Part shown: positions 43,701 through 52,075 of the stretch, one piece after another
Position numbering within the stretch: position 1 is the first letter of the stretch
How the letters are laid out: the number at the start of each line of letters is the position of its first letter
DNA from: Bacteriovoracaceae bacterium
Lineage (GTDB): Bacteria > Bdellovibrionota > Bacteriovoracia > Bacteriovoracales > Bacteriovoracaceae
Reading direction: 5' to 3'
DNA: 64,000 bases
NCBI GenBank assembly: GCA_023701435.1
Contig: JAMPXB010000003.1
Location: 62,001 to 126,000, forward strand
Program-made: the position numbers and the translations under genes
The notes under the pieces: generated by a model
The model's database searches: none
What the model was told of the DNA's origin: nothing
The model's input: the letters and a program-made list of their open reading frames with translations, nothing else

Positions 43701-43874
43701 GTGAGGAAGACCGGTGGCAAAGGGAGGCCCATCATAAAAGATATAATTTTTCCCTTTCCGGGTTTTCTCTAAAGACTTCTTAAAGATTTCTTTCTCCTGC
43801 CAGAATTTCAGGACAGACCTTTCGGCTTCAACAAAAGAGAAATTATCAGTTTGTGGGGCGGCTTCGCGTTCCAT
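40692..43874 (-). CDS. ileS: isoleucyl-tRNA synthetase, type 2
   Basis: 1060 residues, class I synthetase. HIGH motif variant in PPFATGLPHHGHI (about 50-62), the editing CP1 domain, KMSKS in GKKMSKRLRNY (about 597-601) and a long C-terminal extension with no zinc-binding cysteine cluster. The FATGLPHHGH form and the C-terminal architecture are those of the eukaryote-like type 2 enzymes, which occur in some bacteria and are generally less sensitive to mupirocin. GGAG seven bases upstream of the ATG. Monocistronic with its own terminator. Confidence 0.95.
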   Translation of the reverse strand: MEREAAPQTDNFSFVEAERSVLKFWQEKEIFKKSLEKTRKGKNYIFYDGPPFATGLPHHGHIVASTIKDIIPRYFTMKGFYVDRRFGWDCHGLPIEQEIDKKFQMSASDFVAQHGVRKYNDECRGIVDRYVNEWEKTIGRLGRWVDFQNDYKTMDLSFMESTWWVFKSIWDKGLIYQGNKIVPYSPALQTALSNFEAGQNYQDIQDPAVTVLFRTTQDANTYFAAWTTTPWTLPSNLSLCVHPEIEYVKVKDLEKNIFIIMAKARLEAYKKNFKYEEVETYTGAQLKGMAYEPLFPYYSDLSSKGYFVILNDEYVTTGDGTGIVHQAPGFGEDDNRVMKAAGLLEVVVPLDASAKFVLPVKDFEGKFIKDADKDIIKNLKDRGQLFHQSTLVHSYPMCYRTDTPLIYRAMPQWYLAVEKIKDKMIKANQQITWVPDTIKDGRFGKWLENARDWAISRTRVWGTPLPVWINDKTGNAICMGSLDDLEKYTKVRVKDLHREYVDDLQFTMLGEEGTYKRIPEVLDCWFESGSMPYSQLHYPFENQEVFKDGFPAEFIAEGLDQTRGWFYTLTVLSAALFDKPAFKNVIVNGMVLAADGKKMSKRLRNYTPPDELIETFGADALRLFLINSGLVKAEELRFTDEGVKDMVRRALLPWFNSFKFFTTYASVDGWKVDAKAIQEIKVAGDGSMAFSGHYSENILDQWLISKLQTLIKNVNQEMQNYRLYNVVPELFNFIEDLTNWYIRLNRRRFWEEGMSSDKSAAYSTLYTTLEALSRLMAPFSPFLSEYIYRELKAFGGNTEESVHLTSYPEEIEGLINSTLETAVGRMQQVVLLGRQKRVTEGVKVKTPLKTLKVIHQDQTLLNEMKKLEEFIKIELNVKNVEYLTNEADFVVLSAKPNLPVLGKKLGKEMGAFKSVIEKLSSSDVQKIEAGDKVTINNVDFDSSEILVHRNAKPGTQAVTNRLITIDLDCTLDQDLIDEGLAREMVNRIQKTRKDSNFNVADRIEVTVFTTPELAQVFNKYQSYIASETLMLKGSVSDTKLPGAMNHEIDEAVFEVLAKKV

Positions 43875-43987
43875 TCAGATCTCCAGAAATCAAAAGAGGT
43901 AAAATGAACCATCACTCTAGCAGAAAAGCCTTCCATCGTAAATTTTCAACTGAAAGACTCCGAGGAGAAAGTCACAGGAATTAAAGC

Positions 43988-45502
43988 ATGAAAAAACTAT
44001 TTTGGTCAGCTTTCGCCATGAGTCTAATCCTTCAGTCCTCCTATTTACTGGCCCAGAGCGAGGCAGTAGACGATTTTTTGGGGTTAGAGTCTGAAATTAT
44101 GCCGGCGCTAGCAGGGGAGCAGGGGTTTACCCCATCTGAAATGCATGAAGCCGCTTCCTGGCAAGTTAACGAAAAGAATGTTGTTCAGGATTTACCGGAA
44201 CCCAATAAGGGTCAGAATTTTTCCATTATACCCTGGTCTTCCCTGGAACCAACTGATTGGTTAAGTATCAATACCTGGCTTCTCGAGCGGGATATTAAAG
44301 ATAAAACTCCTGATTGGAAGATTCGATTGCGAGAGGCAAGTCATAAAGAATTGGCTGCGAAGTTCCTTAATTGCAGGGGCACTTGCTCCGTTTATCGAGG
44401 AAGCAATAAGGCCCAAACCCAGTACCTGTCCCGGGTCTTGGAGGGTGATGAAATAAAAACAGAGAAGGATTCAGTTGCCTGGATTTATTTCATGGATGGA
44501 AGCTTGATGCGTCTTTCACCCGAAAGTTCCCTTTCTGTTCATGAATTTAATATTGGGAAAAGTGAAATCTTCATTTTAGTCAGGCTCAATCAGGGTCACT
44601 TTTATTGGCATCCCCGAAATAAAGCTGAATACCCGCAGGAGTTTTCACCAGAAACAGACACCTTTAGTTTGCCACTAATGATCAGAGAGGCCAACCAGCC
44701 ATTTTACGAGCGTAAAATATTCAATACTCAAACTGATTTTGAAAGACTCTCGGAAGTCATGGACCTCGATGAGAGGGCAGTGAAAGATCAGATCGCCTAT
44801 CTGAATAAACTAAAAAATGAAAACAATCCTCATCTAACTCATCGCTCGAAGATTATGATTGTTTCTCCTAATGCTTCCGTCGTTTCCAGCGAAGCAAGTT
44901 TTGATTATTTTTATCTCCCTGGCGGCAAGAGCTATTTTAAAAAGCGCACTTTAGAATTAGGGGAGGAATTCTCTCTCCATCTAAGGGGATACACCAGCAC
45001 TGAAGTACATACCATTAGCGAGACTCAGTGGTATGAAGTGGAGGCCAACGGTAAAAGTTTTTCTCAGATGCTGGAAGTTCCAGGCCACCTGCAGATTACC
45101 GAGCTATTAACTAAAAGAATAAAAACCATGGAGCTTGCCCGCGAAATTTGGGTCAAAGAATTTTCAGTTCCTATCCTGATGACTGCGGTTACTCCGGAAA
45201 TACTCGCCAGGGACCATGGCTATCGGATCTGGAACGAAGATCTGCTTAAAAGGTTTAACTTTTTGGTCGAATATACCAGAAGAATTGAGACCACAAATTT
45301 ACGTTCGCTGGAAAATCTCTTAACTAAACTAGAGTCCAGTGGAGAAACGGTCAAAAAAGAATTGTCTGAAGATAACTATCGGGCCAGTTTAAATCACTAT
45401 CTTTTGGGTCTTAAATCCCGATATGATGGGAAAAGAATGCGGGTCAGAGAAATGAATGACCTGCAATATTACGTCTGGATATTAAAAAATGGAAAATGGT
45501 AA
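43988..45502 (+). CDS. exported FecR-domain protein
   Basis: 504 residues with a signal peptide (MKKLFWSAFAMSLILQSSYLLA). The central region about 140-215 contains the FecR pattern VAWIYFMDGSLMRLSPESSL followed by FILVRLNQGHFYWH, a beta-rich domain seen in regulators of TonB systems and in many Bdellovibrionota envelope proteins. The remainder is helical with no recognised domain. No sigma factor or TonB receptor is adjacent, so the FecR role in iron signalling is not implied. Overlaps the maf gene by 14 bp. Confidence 0.75.
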   Translation: MKKLFWSAFAMSLILQSSYLLAQSEAVDDFLGLESEIMPALAGEQGFTPSEMHEAASWQVNEKNVVQDLPEPNKGQNFSIIPWSSLEPTDWLSINTWLLERDIKDKTPDWKIRLREASHKELAAKFLNCRGTCSVYRGSNKAQTQYLSRVLEGDEIKTEKDSVAWIYFMDGSLMRLSPESSLSVHEFNIGKSEIFILVRLNQGHFYWHPRNKAEYPQEFSPETDTFSLPLMIREANQPFYERKIFNTQTDFERLSEVMDLDERAVKDQIAYLNKLKNENNPHLTHRSKIMIVSPNASVVSSEASFDYFYLPGGKSYFKKRTLELGEEFSLHLRGYTSTEVHTISETQWYEVEANGKSFSQMLEVPGHLQITELLTKRIKTMELAREIWVKEFSVPILMTAVTPEILARDHGYRIWNEDLLKRFNFLVEYTRRIETTNLRSLENLLTKLESSGETVKKELSEDNYRASLNHYLLGLKSRYDGKRMRVREMNDLQYYVWILKNGKW

Positions 45503-46127
45503 ATTAAAATTCATTCTGGCATCGGCTTCTCCTCGCAGGAAAGAGCTGATAGGTCACTTAAGAATCCCTTTTGAAATTATCACCCTCAATGTGCCTGAAG
45601 AATCTGAAGAGACTGCGCCGGTTAAGTTTGCTCTGGAAATAGCCGCCCTTAAAGGGACAGCGGTCTTTAACAAACTAAGAGCAGAAAATCCGGAAGCTTC
45701 TTATTTCGTTGTCTCCAGTGACACCATCGTCTGTCATAATGGAAAGATCTATGGAAAGCCCCGTGACCGCAATGAGGCGAAGGACTATCTGCTTTCTTTA
45801 AGCGACAGGACCCATTCGGTTTTTACCGCCGTGGCCGTTAAATTTGTTCATCAGGGACAGGTTGATGAATTTTCTTTCGTTGAAGAATCCCGGGTAACAT
45901 TTAATAATATTACAGATGCTTTAATGGAGAGATACCTGGATACAGGTGATTCTCTGGACAAGGCCGGTGCCTATGGCATTCAGGGCCCTTCGTTAACTTT
46001 TATTTCCCGGGTTGAAGGGGATTATGCCAATGTCGTTGGCTTTCCTTTAAGCCGTTTTGTGAAAGAAAGTGAAAGCTTTCTTCGAATGAAATTTCCACAA
46101 GAGGTCTCATGGTTAAATCTATTCTGA
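45489..46127 (+). CDS. maf: Maf-family nucleoside triphosphate pyrophosphatase
   Basis: 212 residues. ILASASPRRKELI is the Maf N-terminal motif, VSSDTIV contains the catalytic Asp, and YGKPRDRNEAKDYLLSLSDRTHSVFTA follows in the standard order. Maf enzymes hydrolyse dTTP/UTP or modified nucleotides to monophosphates, acting in house-cleaning and possibly septation. Overlaps the FecR-domain gene by 14 bp and the next gene by 19 bp, so the three are one transcription unit. Confidence 0.93.
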   Translation: MENGKLKFILASASPRRKELIGHLRIPFEIITLNVPEESEETAPVKFALEIAALKGTAVFNKLRAENPEASYFVVSSDTIVCHNGKIYGKPRDRNEAKDYLLSLSDRTHSVFTAVAVKFVHQGQVDEFSFVEESRVTFNNITDALMERYLDTGDSLDKAGAYGIQGPSLTFISRVEGDYANVVGFPLSRFVKESESFLRMKFPQEVSWLNLF

Positions 46128-46537
46128 TCGTTTTATGTCTGTATATGTCTGATGCCAACGCCAATTTATTTGACTTTAGTTCAGACAAGGGCCGGGAAAG
46201 TAAAATTCCAACATTGGTCGCCAATCTTAAAAAACTGGAAGTCAAAGAAGGTCCGGCCTATGAAGAGACTTTTAACGATGGCATCAAGGCCATCGAAAAT
46301 GGAATAGAAGAGGAAAAGCTCTATTGTTCCGGAGAGGCAACCGATGCCGAAGGCAAGGCCCTACCCAAGGATCAAAAACAGCTCTGCATGCGAGAGCTGA
46401 AGAAGCATTACCTGGAAGCGACCACTGTTATTTTTGATTTGAAAAAGAAGTACCTGGGCTTCATTCATCAGAAGCAGGTCGAAAAATTAACTGAAATTCA
46501 AACGAAGTTAAAAGCTGACATTGAGAAGAACTTTTAG
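46109..46537 (+). CDS. exported hypothetical protein
   Basis: 142 residues with a signal peptide (MVKSILIVLCLYMSDANA). The mature part is charged and helical (YLEATTVIFDLKKKYLGFI, then EKLTEIQTKLKADIEKNF), with two cysteines (KLYCSGE, KQLCMREL). No family recognised. Starts inside maf. Confidence 0.6.
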   Translation: MVKSILIVLCLYMSDANANLFDFSSDKGRESKIPTLVANLKKLEVKEGPAYEETFNDGIKAIENGIEEEKLYCSGEATDAEGKALPKDQKQLCMRELKKHYLEATTVIFDLKKKYLGFIHQKQVEKLTEIQTKLKADIEKNF

Positions 46538-46728
46538 TCCCTCATTGCCATCTCTTCACTCTTAAGATTCATCGAAGCGACACCTGTTTTAGGTTTTAAG
46601 CTTCTTACTGCAACCATTGAGCGCATTGGTCTAAGGCTTTTCGGCTTGGTCTTGGTGTTGGCCGGTGCAGTAGCGTTTAATTTTTCCAAATTAAGGAACT
46701 TAGGAAGAACATTTTCTTTTGTTGTCAT
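46534..46728 (-). CDS. small basic hypothetical protein
   Basis: 64 residues, rich in Lys, Ser and Ala, with no signal peptide or membrane segment. A clear GAGG lies six bases before the ATG at 46728, which favours a real gene. The stop overlaps the convergent 46109-46537 gene by 4 bp. It may bind nucleic acid on composition only; no family recognised. Confidence 0.45.
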   Translation of the reverse strand: MTTKENVLPKFLNLEKLNATAPANTKTKPKSLRPMRSMVAVRSLKPKTGVASMNLKSEEMAMRD

Positions 46729-47048
46729 ACAAACCTCGGGTTTAAAGCATTTTTACTTGTTTGCTTAAACCCTCAGCTTTAAAAGGCGGGGGATTAAGCG
46801 TTAGGATCGATGTGATCACTGTCCAATACGCAACTCCTGTTGAAGTCTTGTAATCGATTCTTCTTGTCGGTCAAATCGCAAGAAATCTTGAATCTAATCT
46901 CTAAGAAGGACCGGTACGTTCCTATTATACCACTCAAGCTCATGTAATGGGAAACACCGGGAAATTTTACCGAGTCTTTTATATTTTGTCTCAAATTAGT
47001 CCTTTAGTTTAAACTAATTAAAACGTAATTTTGATAGGTTAGGACCTA
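46729..47048. other. 320-bp non-coding interval with palindrome
   Basis: Divergent promoter region between the 64-residue gene and the 47049 gene. A perfect 14-bp palindrome TTAGTTTAAACTAA (47004-47017) lies 32 bp before the ATG at 47049, within a larger inverted repeat (AATTAGT at 46994-47000, ACTAATT at 47013-47019). A minus-strand open frame (46794-46994) lacks a ribosome site and looks random. No RNA family was recognised. Confidence 0.5.
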
Positions 47049-48605
47049 ATGACTCGGTTTTTCATCATTTGCTTTTTCCAACTTATAAGCCTGGGTCTTT
47101 GGGCACGTACTAGCGTGGATCGCATTCACCTGGAAGGTTACCTAGGGGAGAAGAAGCTCGATTCTTACTCAGAGCGCTATCAGCCGCTTATCTTTCAGGA
47201 TATGTATCAGGGTAAGATTTCCTTTGAAGATGAAATCTTTTTCCAGAATTTTTTCCAACCTTACCTTTTTCAAAAAGAAGCGGATTATTCTTTCTTCCTG
47301 CGCTCAGAACTCAGTGGAGGCATGGTCTGTTCCAATGAGCTCCTAAGCGAGCACTTTGATGATATTCGTTTTTCTTACCGCTTGATCACTTTGAGTTATC
47401 TTTTGGAAGGACAGTGGCATCTGAAGTTGATGTCGGATCACCTGGGTCTTAAGAATGGGTGCCAGTTTGATTTGAATAACTGGCTCAAATCCTGCAAGCC
47501 GAAATCTACAGAGATGAAAAAGTTTGTCAGTCGTCTCGAGCAATACCGGCCTCGTTATGATGAAACCCTTCCTCAAGATTATAAGAAATCGCATTGGTGG
47601 AAAGAGTACTCAGCGGGTAACTACAAATGGTACTCTCAATATCGTCTTCAGAATCATTGCCAGGGTAAATGCACTGAGGAGTCTATTCCTCAAGACTTCA
47701 AAAATGTTTGTGAAAATGATCAAAAGATCATGAATCTTATTTGTTCCGAAATGGATGAAATTTATGGGCTCTCGACCAACAGAGATGCTTACTACCTTTT
47801 GGGGCTCTCCAATATTATCAATACCTATAATAAGCGGGGAGAGGCGATGGGATGTCTTCGTCGTTTCTCTGAAGTCATGGCCCATAAAGAAGTTCGTTAC
47901 GATGTCCTCAATCAATTGTTTCCCTCTCTTCAGACTTTTCTGAGACAGAGGTATCAGGAACGCTTTTTACAAGGACGGGTTTTCTTTTTTGGTTCCGGTA
48001 AGGAGTTTGAAGAAAAAGGTCTTTCTAATCTTTACGTAAAAGAACAACCGATACAAATTGCCAAGGCTCCGGAAGGGCCAAAACCAGTCGCGAAGGCACC
48101 TGTTGCAAAACCTGAAACTAAAAAACTGGTTAAAGTAGAGCCCGAGCAAAAGGTTGCAGAGGCACCTAAAAAAGAACCGATCAAAGAAATTGCAGGCCCG
48201 ATTAAAAGTGCCTTCCTTCAGGCAGCAGAACTGCGGGAAGCGGACAATCTTGAGCGGGTAGAAGTCGATATGCTGAAGCTAAAGTATGACTATGTTTTCA
48301 GCTTGAATATGATTAATACGCTCTCCGAACGGCTTAAAACTTTTATGACCAGAGAGGCGCTCGCTGAAATGATGGCCTATGATAAATTAGGCACCCGGGA
48401 AGGTCCTGTGCCTTTAATGTTTTTGAAATACATGATTGATATGCAGGAACATCACGGACTGTGGAACATCATTTCTGTATTAGGTGATAAGTTTTATGTT
48501 TCCAATGAAATTGATGCTTCATTCACACCGAAGGCCGAATTTATCCAACTCATGAACAATGAAACGACCGGACGGCAGTGGCAGATTTTTATTCTGAGAC
48601 CGTAG
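47049..48605 (+). CDS. secreted hypothetical protein with KAP-rich linker
   Basis: 518 residues with a signal peptide (MTRFFIICFFQLISLGLWA). The N-terminal domain (20-320) has about ten cysteines, for example NHCQGKCTEESI and LICSEMDEIYG, so it is probably disulfide-rich. Residues 335-400 are a Lys/Ala/Pro linker (KPVAKAPVAKPETKK). The C-terminal domain (about 400-518) is helical and ends in TTGRQWQIFILRP. It could be a modular envelope or secreted effector; no domain recognised. A palindrome lies just upstream. Confidence 0.6.
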   Translation: MTRFFIICFFQLISLGLWARTSVDRIHLEGYLGEKKLDSYSERYQPLIFQDMYQGKISFEDEIFFQNFFQPYLFQKEADYSFFLRSELSGGMVCSNELLSEHFDDIRFSYRLITLSYLLEGQWHLKLMSDHLGLKNGCQFDLNNWLKSCKPKSTEMKKFVSRLEQYRPRYDETLPQDYKKSHWWKEYSAGNYKWYSQYRLQNHCQGKCTEESIPQDFKNVCENDQKIMNLICSEMDEIYGLSTNRDAYYLLGLSNIINTYNKRGEAMGCLRRFSEVMAHKEVRYDVLNQLFPSLQTFLRQRYQERFLQGRVFFFGSGKEFEEKGLSNLYVKEQPIQIAKAPEGPKPVAKAPVAKPETKKLVKVEPEQKVAEAPKKEPIKEIAGPIKSAFLQAAELREADNLERVEVDMLKLKYDYVFSLNMINTLSERLKTFMTREALAEMMAYDKLGTREGPVPLMFLKYMIDMQEHHGLWNIISVLGDKFYVSNEIDASFTPKAEFIQLMNNETTGRQWQIFILRP

Positions 48606-48611
48606 TTCTAA

Positions 48612-49265
48612 TTAGAACCATTCCACTTTTATAACATGAGCGCCGGAAGACAGGGCGGCAGTCAGGCCGACATGTGAGTCCTCAAAAATAAGCGTACTGC
48701 GTTTATCATGACCTGAAACATCCAACGCCTTCAAGTAAGGCCAGGGATCGGGTTTATGATTTAGGCAATCATCCCGGGTTAAAATCAGATCGAATAAATC
48801 GGCGAGCTTTGCCATTTTCAACAATTCTTCAGTAATAATTTTTTCGCTGGAGGTTACCAGGGCGAGATAGAGACCTGCCTGTTTAGCCTCTTCTAATAGT
48901 CTGAAAGTTTTTTCAGGAAAGTAGTCTCTTGAGTCGACTTGCGTGAGGATTTCAATAAGATAGTTATTCTTCTGATCTACGAAATCCTTGACCGTCCAGT
49001 GCCGGGGCACCCCTTCCCAATCTTTAAGGATATCAAAGACCAGATGATCCGCTTTCCCCACCATCAACTCATGCACAACTTCAATGGAATAAGGAGACTT
49101 AATATTATAAATGGCCGCCATCCTTAACAGGGCGTCAGCATGGTAGGATTCCGTATTGAATAAGGTCCCGTCCATGTCAAAAAACATGGCCTTTAGACCG
49201 GGGTAACCGGCCTGAAGCTCAAATAACTCGGGAATACTCTTAAATGATAGGGGTGATGGATTCAT
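48612..49265 (-). CDS. HAD-family hydrolase, phosphoglucomutase-like
   Basis: 217 residues. Motif I FFDMDGTLFNTE, motif II LALVTSSEK, motif III Lys in NHKPDPWPYLKAL and motif IV FEDSHVGLTAALSSG. The helical cap between motifs I and II and the overall length match HAD subfamily IA (beta-phosphoglucomutase/phosphoglycolate phosphatase group). Substrate undetermined. The stop is 7 bp from the convergent gene end at 48605. Confidence 0.85.
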   Translation of the reverse strand: MNPSPLSFKSIPELFELQAGYPGLKAMFFDMDGTLFNTESYHADALLRMAAIYNIKSPYSIEVVHELMVGKADHLVFDILKDWEGVPRHWTVKDFVDQKNNYLIEILTQVDSRDYFPEKTFRLLEEAKQAGLYLALVTSSEKIITEELLKMAKLADLFDLILTRDDCLNHKPDPWPYLKALDVSGHDKRSTLIFEDSHVGLTAALSSGAHVIKVEWF

Positions 49266-49378
49266 GGCCTGATTTTACCTGCTTATTCCCTGTTTATCCA
49301 GTATTTGCTGCATGGTGCATTCGTGGCCAAGCAAACGATTTTAAGGTACACAGTTAAGATTAACACTAGGAAATTAAT

Positions 49379-51109
49379 ATGAATGAATCTGAGATCAAAA
49401 AAGATCTACTAAGCCAGTTATTATATGAGGCCCAGGCCTATAAGAAATTTGAAGATATTGAGAAGTTGGTGGACTCCGGCATGGACCTGTCGATGATTCC
49501 CATCCAGCCTCTTTATGTTTCTCTTCAGACAACCTCCAACGATCAGATTGCCATGATCCTACCCAAGCTTTCATCTGAGCAGCGACAGGCATTAAGAGAC
49601 ATCGATTTGTGGCAAAAAGACATCATTGATCCGGATGCAGCTTTTCATTGGTTGGACATCTATTCAAAGTGTCCGGATGACAATGTTATTCTGGAATTTG
49701 TGAAGAGTGAGGATTTCCTTCTCTCCATCAAAAATCAATTTATTGTTCAAACCTTTGATGCCGAAGATCCAATGTATCCTGAAGGTAATAATTATTTCCT
49801 GACGGAAGATAATCAGCTCCTGATTGAGTATCCTGAAGACTTTAGCATGGTTCAGGAACTTAAAGAAATGATCAGACGCCTCTATGCCGATATTGGTGTT
49901 GAGAACGCCTATGCGTTTCTCTTTAAAATGGTGGTAGACTCTTACCAAATCATGGAAGAAGAGGCCTATAGCCAAAAGAAGGAGCGCCTGAGGGATTTTG
50001 GTTTCGTTGATTATTACGAGGCACTTGAATACAACAGCCCTTTTATGAATGAGTCACAGCTCGACAATTTCATCAAAAACAAAAAAGGTGAAACAGGGGA
50101 TCTTGATGCCTTGTCACAGAACCAGTGCCTGCATGCTTCGTCTTTGGTTCCTTATCAGTCAGGAATGGAAGGATTGAAGGACGCCCTGGGGAAAGTGGCT
50201 GATGAAAAGCGCCAGCAGTTTCTGCATTTCAATTTTGTTCGCTTAGTGAATGCTAAGATGACTCTCGATGATGCCCTTAAGAATGGCTCTCTGGCCATGA
50301 GCAAGGTCGGAAATCAAACCCGTCAGTGCCTGGAATTAGGGTTTGAATATATTCTTTCCAAGTTGGATGCTTCAAAGAAAGGTGACATTTTTAAACATTT
50401 TGATTTCGTCGATCTTTACAAGGTTGGGCATAGCCTGATTGAAATTAACAAAAGAAAAATCAAGAAAGCTCTCAGTACCACGCCGTTTGAAAAAGACGAT
50501 TTTGGTTATTTCCTGGGAATGTATTGGAATGCTTTCCTTGAGAACTCTCATGAAGAAGTTGCCAAATATAAATTTGATGGAAGTTCCAAGGCTTTAGAGA
50601 TTAAGGATCTTCATTCCTATAATCTTTGGATGCTGGCGACAGAAACCTTTACGAGCGCTCTTCCTTTTGTTCAGACCTTCTTCAAAGGACTGGATAATCT
50701 TAAGAGTGAAGGGAAGCTTAACGACCAATTTTATCTGAACTATGAAGTCGATAATATTGATTTTGAATCCATCATGATCTCCAGCTTTATCAACTTTGTC
50801 GGGGGGTATTATCAGGAATCAACCGCCGGCAAGATGGGTGTTACAATTTCTGAACTCAAAAACTTCTATCATCAGTTCTTTAAGAAAAATGGCGAAGAGT
50901 ATCTGATCAAGGGTGAGGAGGATCCAATCCTTCGTGAGAAAACATTTCACTTTATCAAAAAATTTGGTCTTGAGCTCATCCCTCGATTTGATAATTATCT
51001 CTATCAGATCATGCTGGAGCAGCTTAACGGCTATGAGATTGATGGAATGGTCGAAGAAGATTTTAAGCACATTGGCGGACCGATCCTTCTTAATTATTCG
51101 AGCAATTAA
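49379..51109 (+). CDS. large hypothetical protein, DUF6178-like
   Basis: 576 residues, cytoplasmic, acidic and helical. The N-terminal segment (SLQTTSNDQIAMILPKLS then RQALRDIDLWQKDIIDPDA) resembles DUF6178 proteins of delta-proteobacterial lineages, which begin with a repeated helical domain of this type; this is a memory-level match. A later EEYLIKGEEDPILREKTFHF region shows no catalytic motif. It is convergent with 51106-51486 (4-bp overlap). Confidence 0.6.
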   Translation: MNESEIKKDLLSQLLYEAQAYKKFEDIEKLVDSGMDLSMIPIQPLYVSLQTTSNDQIAMILPKLSSEQRQALRDIDLWQKDIIDPDAAFHWLDIYSKCPDDNVILEFVKSEDFLLSIKNQFIVQTFDAEDPMYPEGNNYFLTEDNQLLIEYPEDFSMVQELKEMIRRLYADIGVENAYAFLFKMVVDSYQIMEEEAYSQKKERLRDFGFVDYYEALEYNSPFMNESQLDNFIKNKKGETGDLDALSQNQCLHASSLVPYQSGMEGLKDALGKVADEKRQQFLHFNFVRLVNAKMTLDDALKNGSLAMSKVGNQTRQCLELGFEYILSKLDASKKGDIFKHFDFVDLYKVGHSLIEINKRKIKKALSTTPFEKDDFGYFLGMYWNAFLENSHEEVAKYKFDGSSKALEIKDLHSYNLWMLATETFTSALPFVQTFFKGLDNLKSEGKLNDQFYLNYEVDNIDFESIMISSFINFVGGYYQESTAGKMGVTISELKNFYHQFFKKNGEEYLIKGEEDPILREKTFHFIKKFGLELIPRFDNYLYQIMLEQLNGYEIDGMVEEDFKHIGGPILLNYSSN

Positions 51110-51486
51110 GATTTTGGCGGCTCAAAAAAAGAATCAAAAATTTCATGCAAGGATTTCCTGTAAGGGGAGTCCTTGCTGTCACAGGCTTCAAACAGCTTAG
51201 TCTTAATAAGCTCAAGTTCGGTCCTTTGTTCTTTAATGATTTTATCACTTTGATCAAATTTAGCAGAGAAAGGAAGCTTTTCACTTAATAGTTGCTTTAA
51301 TTTTGTGAGACGAATTGAATCGTTGCTTAGAAAAGTGAAGTGCTCAAAACTTGTTTCATTCTTCTTGGAGCTGCCGGCTACACCTCGTGGAAGAAAGTTG
51401 GTATCGCTTGATTGCCCTTCAATAAACTCTTCAAAGCCTTTAATGTCTTCTGCTTCAAGATTCTTAATTAAGCGCTTCTTATCCAT
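51106..51486 (-). CDS. hypothetical protein
   Basis: 126 residues, charged, without signal peptide or membrane segment. Helical regions (RLIKNLEAEDIKGFEEFI and EQRTELELIKTKLFEAC) suggest a small coiled-coil-like protein. It is downstream of the 51479-51979 gene with an 8-bp overlap, so the two are co-translated. No family recognised. Confidence 0.55.
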   Translation of the reverse strand: MDKKRLIKNLEAEDIKGFEEFIEGQSSDTNFLPRGVAGSSKKNETSFEHFTFLSNDSIRLTKLKQLLSEKLPFSAKFDQSDKIIKEQRTELELIKTKLFEACDSKDSPYRKSLHEIFDSFFEPPKS

Positions 51487-51979
51487 TTTTACCCACCTTC
51501 AAAAGACGGTTTAAAATTGACCTGCAGAATCTTTTTTCTTCTTCAAGTTCAAAAATAATTCTATGAGCACTGGCATAGTTTTCAAGATCTTTTAGGCTTA
51601 CCGAAGCATCGCTGTTTTTAACTTCCTGTTGAAGCAGTTTATTTTTACCAACCAGATGGGATTCTTTGACATTCATCTTTCCATCACGTGAATTATAAAA
51701 TTTAGGTAAGGCCTGGGTCTCTTTGATCAATGGCATTTTAGCAATGCTGGCCTCATGGTCACTTATTAAGTAGAGAGGGTAGGGAAACTTGAAAGAAAGA
51801 TTGTTGGAGAAAAAATAGTTCTCGATTAAACCAATGGTCTCGCGCTGTTCATCCAGATCAAGTGATTTAAGATTTATGACTACCGGGTGCTTAAGATTTA
51901 AGTCGCGGGTCAAAAGACTGTTCACCTCTTCCAGTGAAGCCGTTTTTAAATTGAAATGCTGATAGACGGGTAAACTCAT
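51479..51979 (-). CDS. hypothetical protein
   Basis: 166 residues, cytoplasmic. N-terminal half has beta-strand-like segments (HPVVINLKSLDLDEQRE, YPLYLISDHEASIAK) that recall a STAS- or anti-sigma antagonist-like alpha/beta fold, but no signature is present. C-terminal half is helical (FELEEEKRFCRSILNRLL). First gene of a two-gene unit divergent from 52076. Confidence 0.5.
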   Translation of the reverse strand: MSLPVYQHFNLKTASLEEVNSLLTRDLNLKHPVVINLKSLDLDEQRETIGLIENYFFSNNLSFKFPYPLYLISDHEASIAKMPLIKETQALPKFYNSRDGKMNVKESHLVGKNKLLQQEVKNSDASVSLKDLENYASAHRIIFELEEEKRFCRSILNRLLKVGKNG

Positions 51980-52075
51980 ATCTTATTATTTGGAAAACCT
52001 TGGTGAAAGTCCACTCTCATGATTAAATAAAGCATATCATTAACAGAAGAGAGAGAATTAATTTAGTCGGAGAAT

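Noticed and set aside
46794..46994. Minus-strand 66-codon open frame in the intergenic interval
   Set aside because: Starts at TTG with no ribosome site, odd composition and no domain; treated as non-coding.
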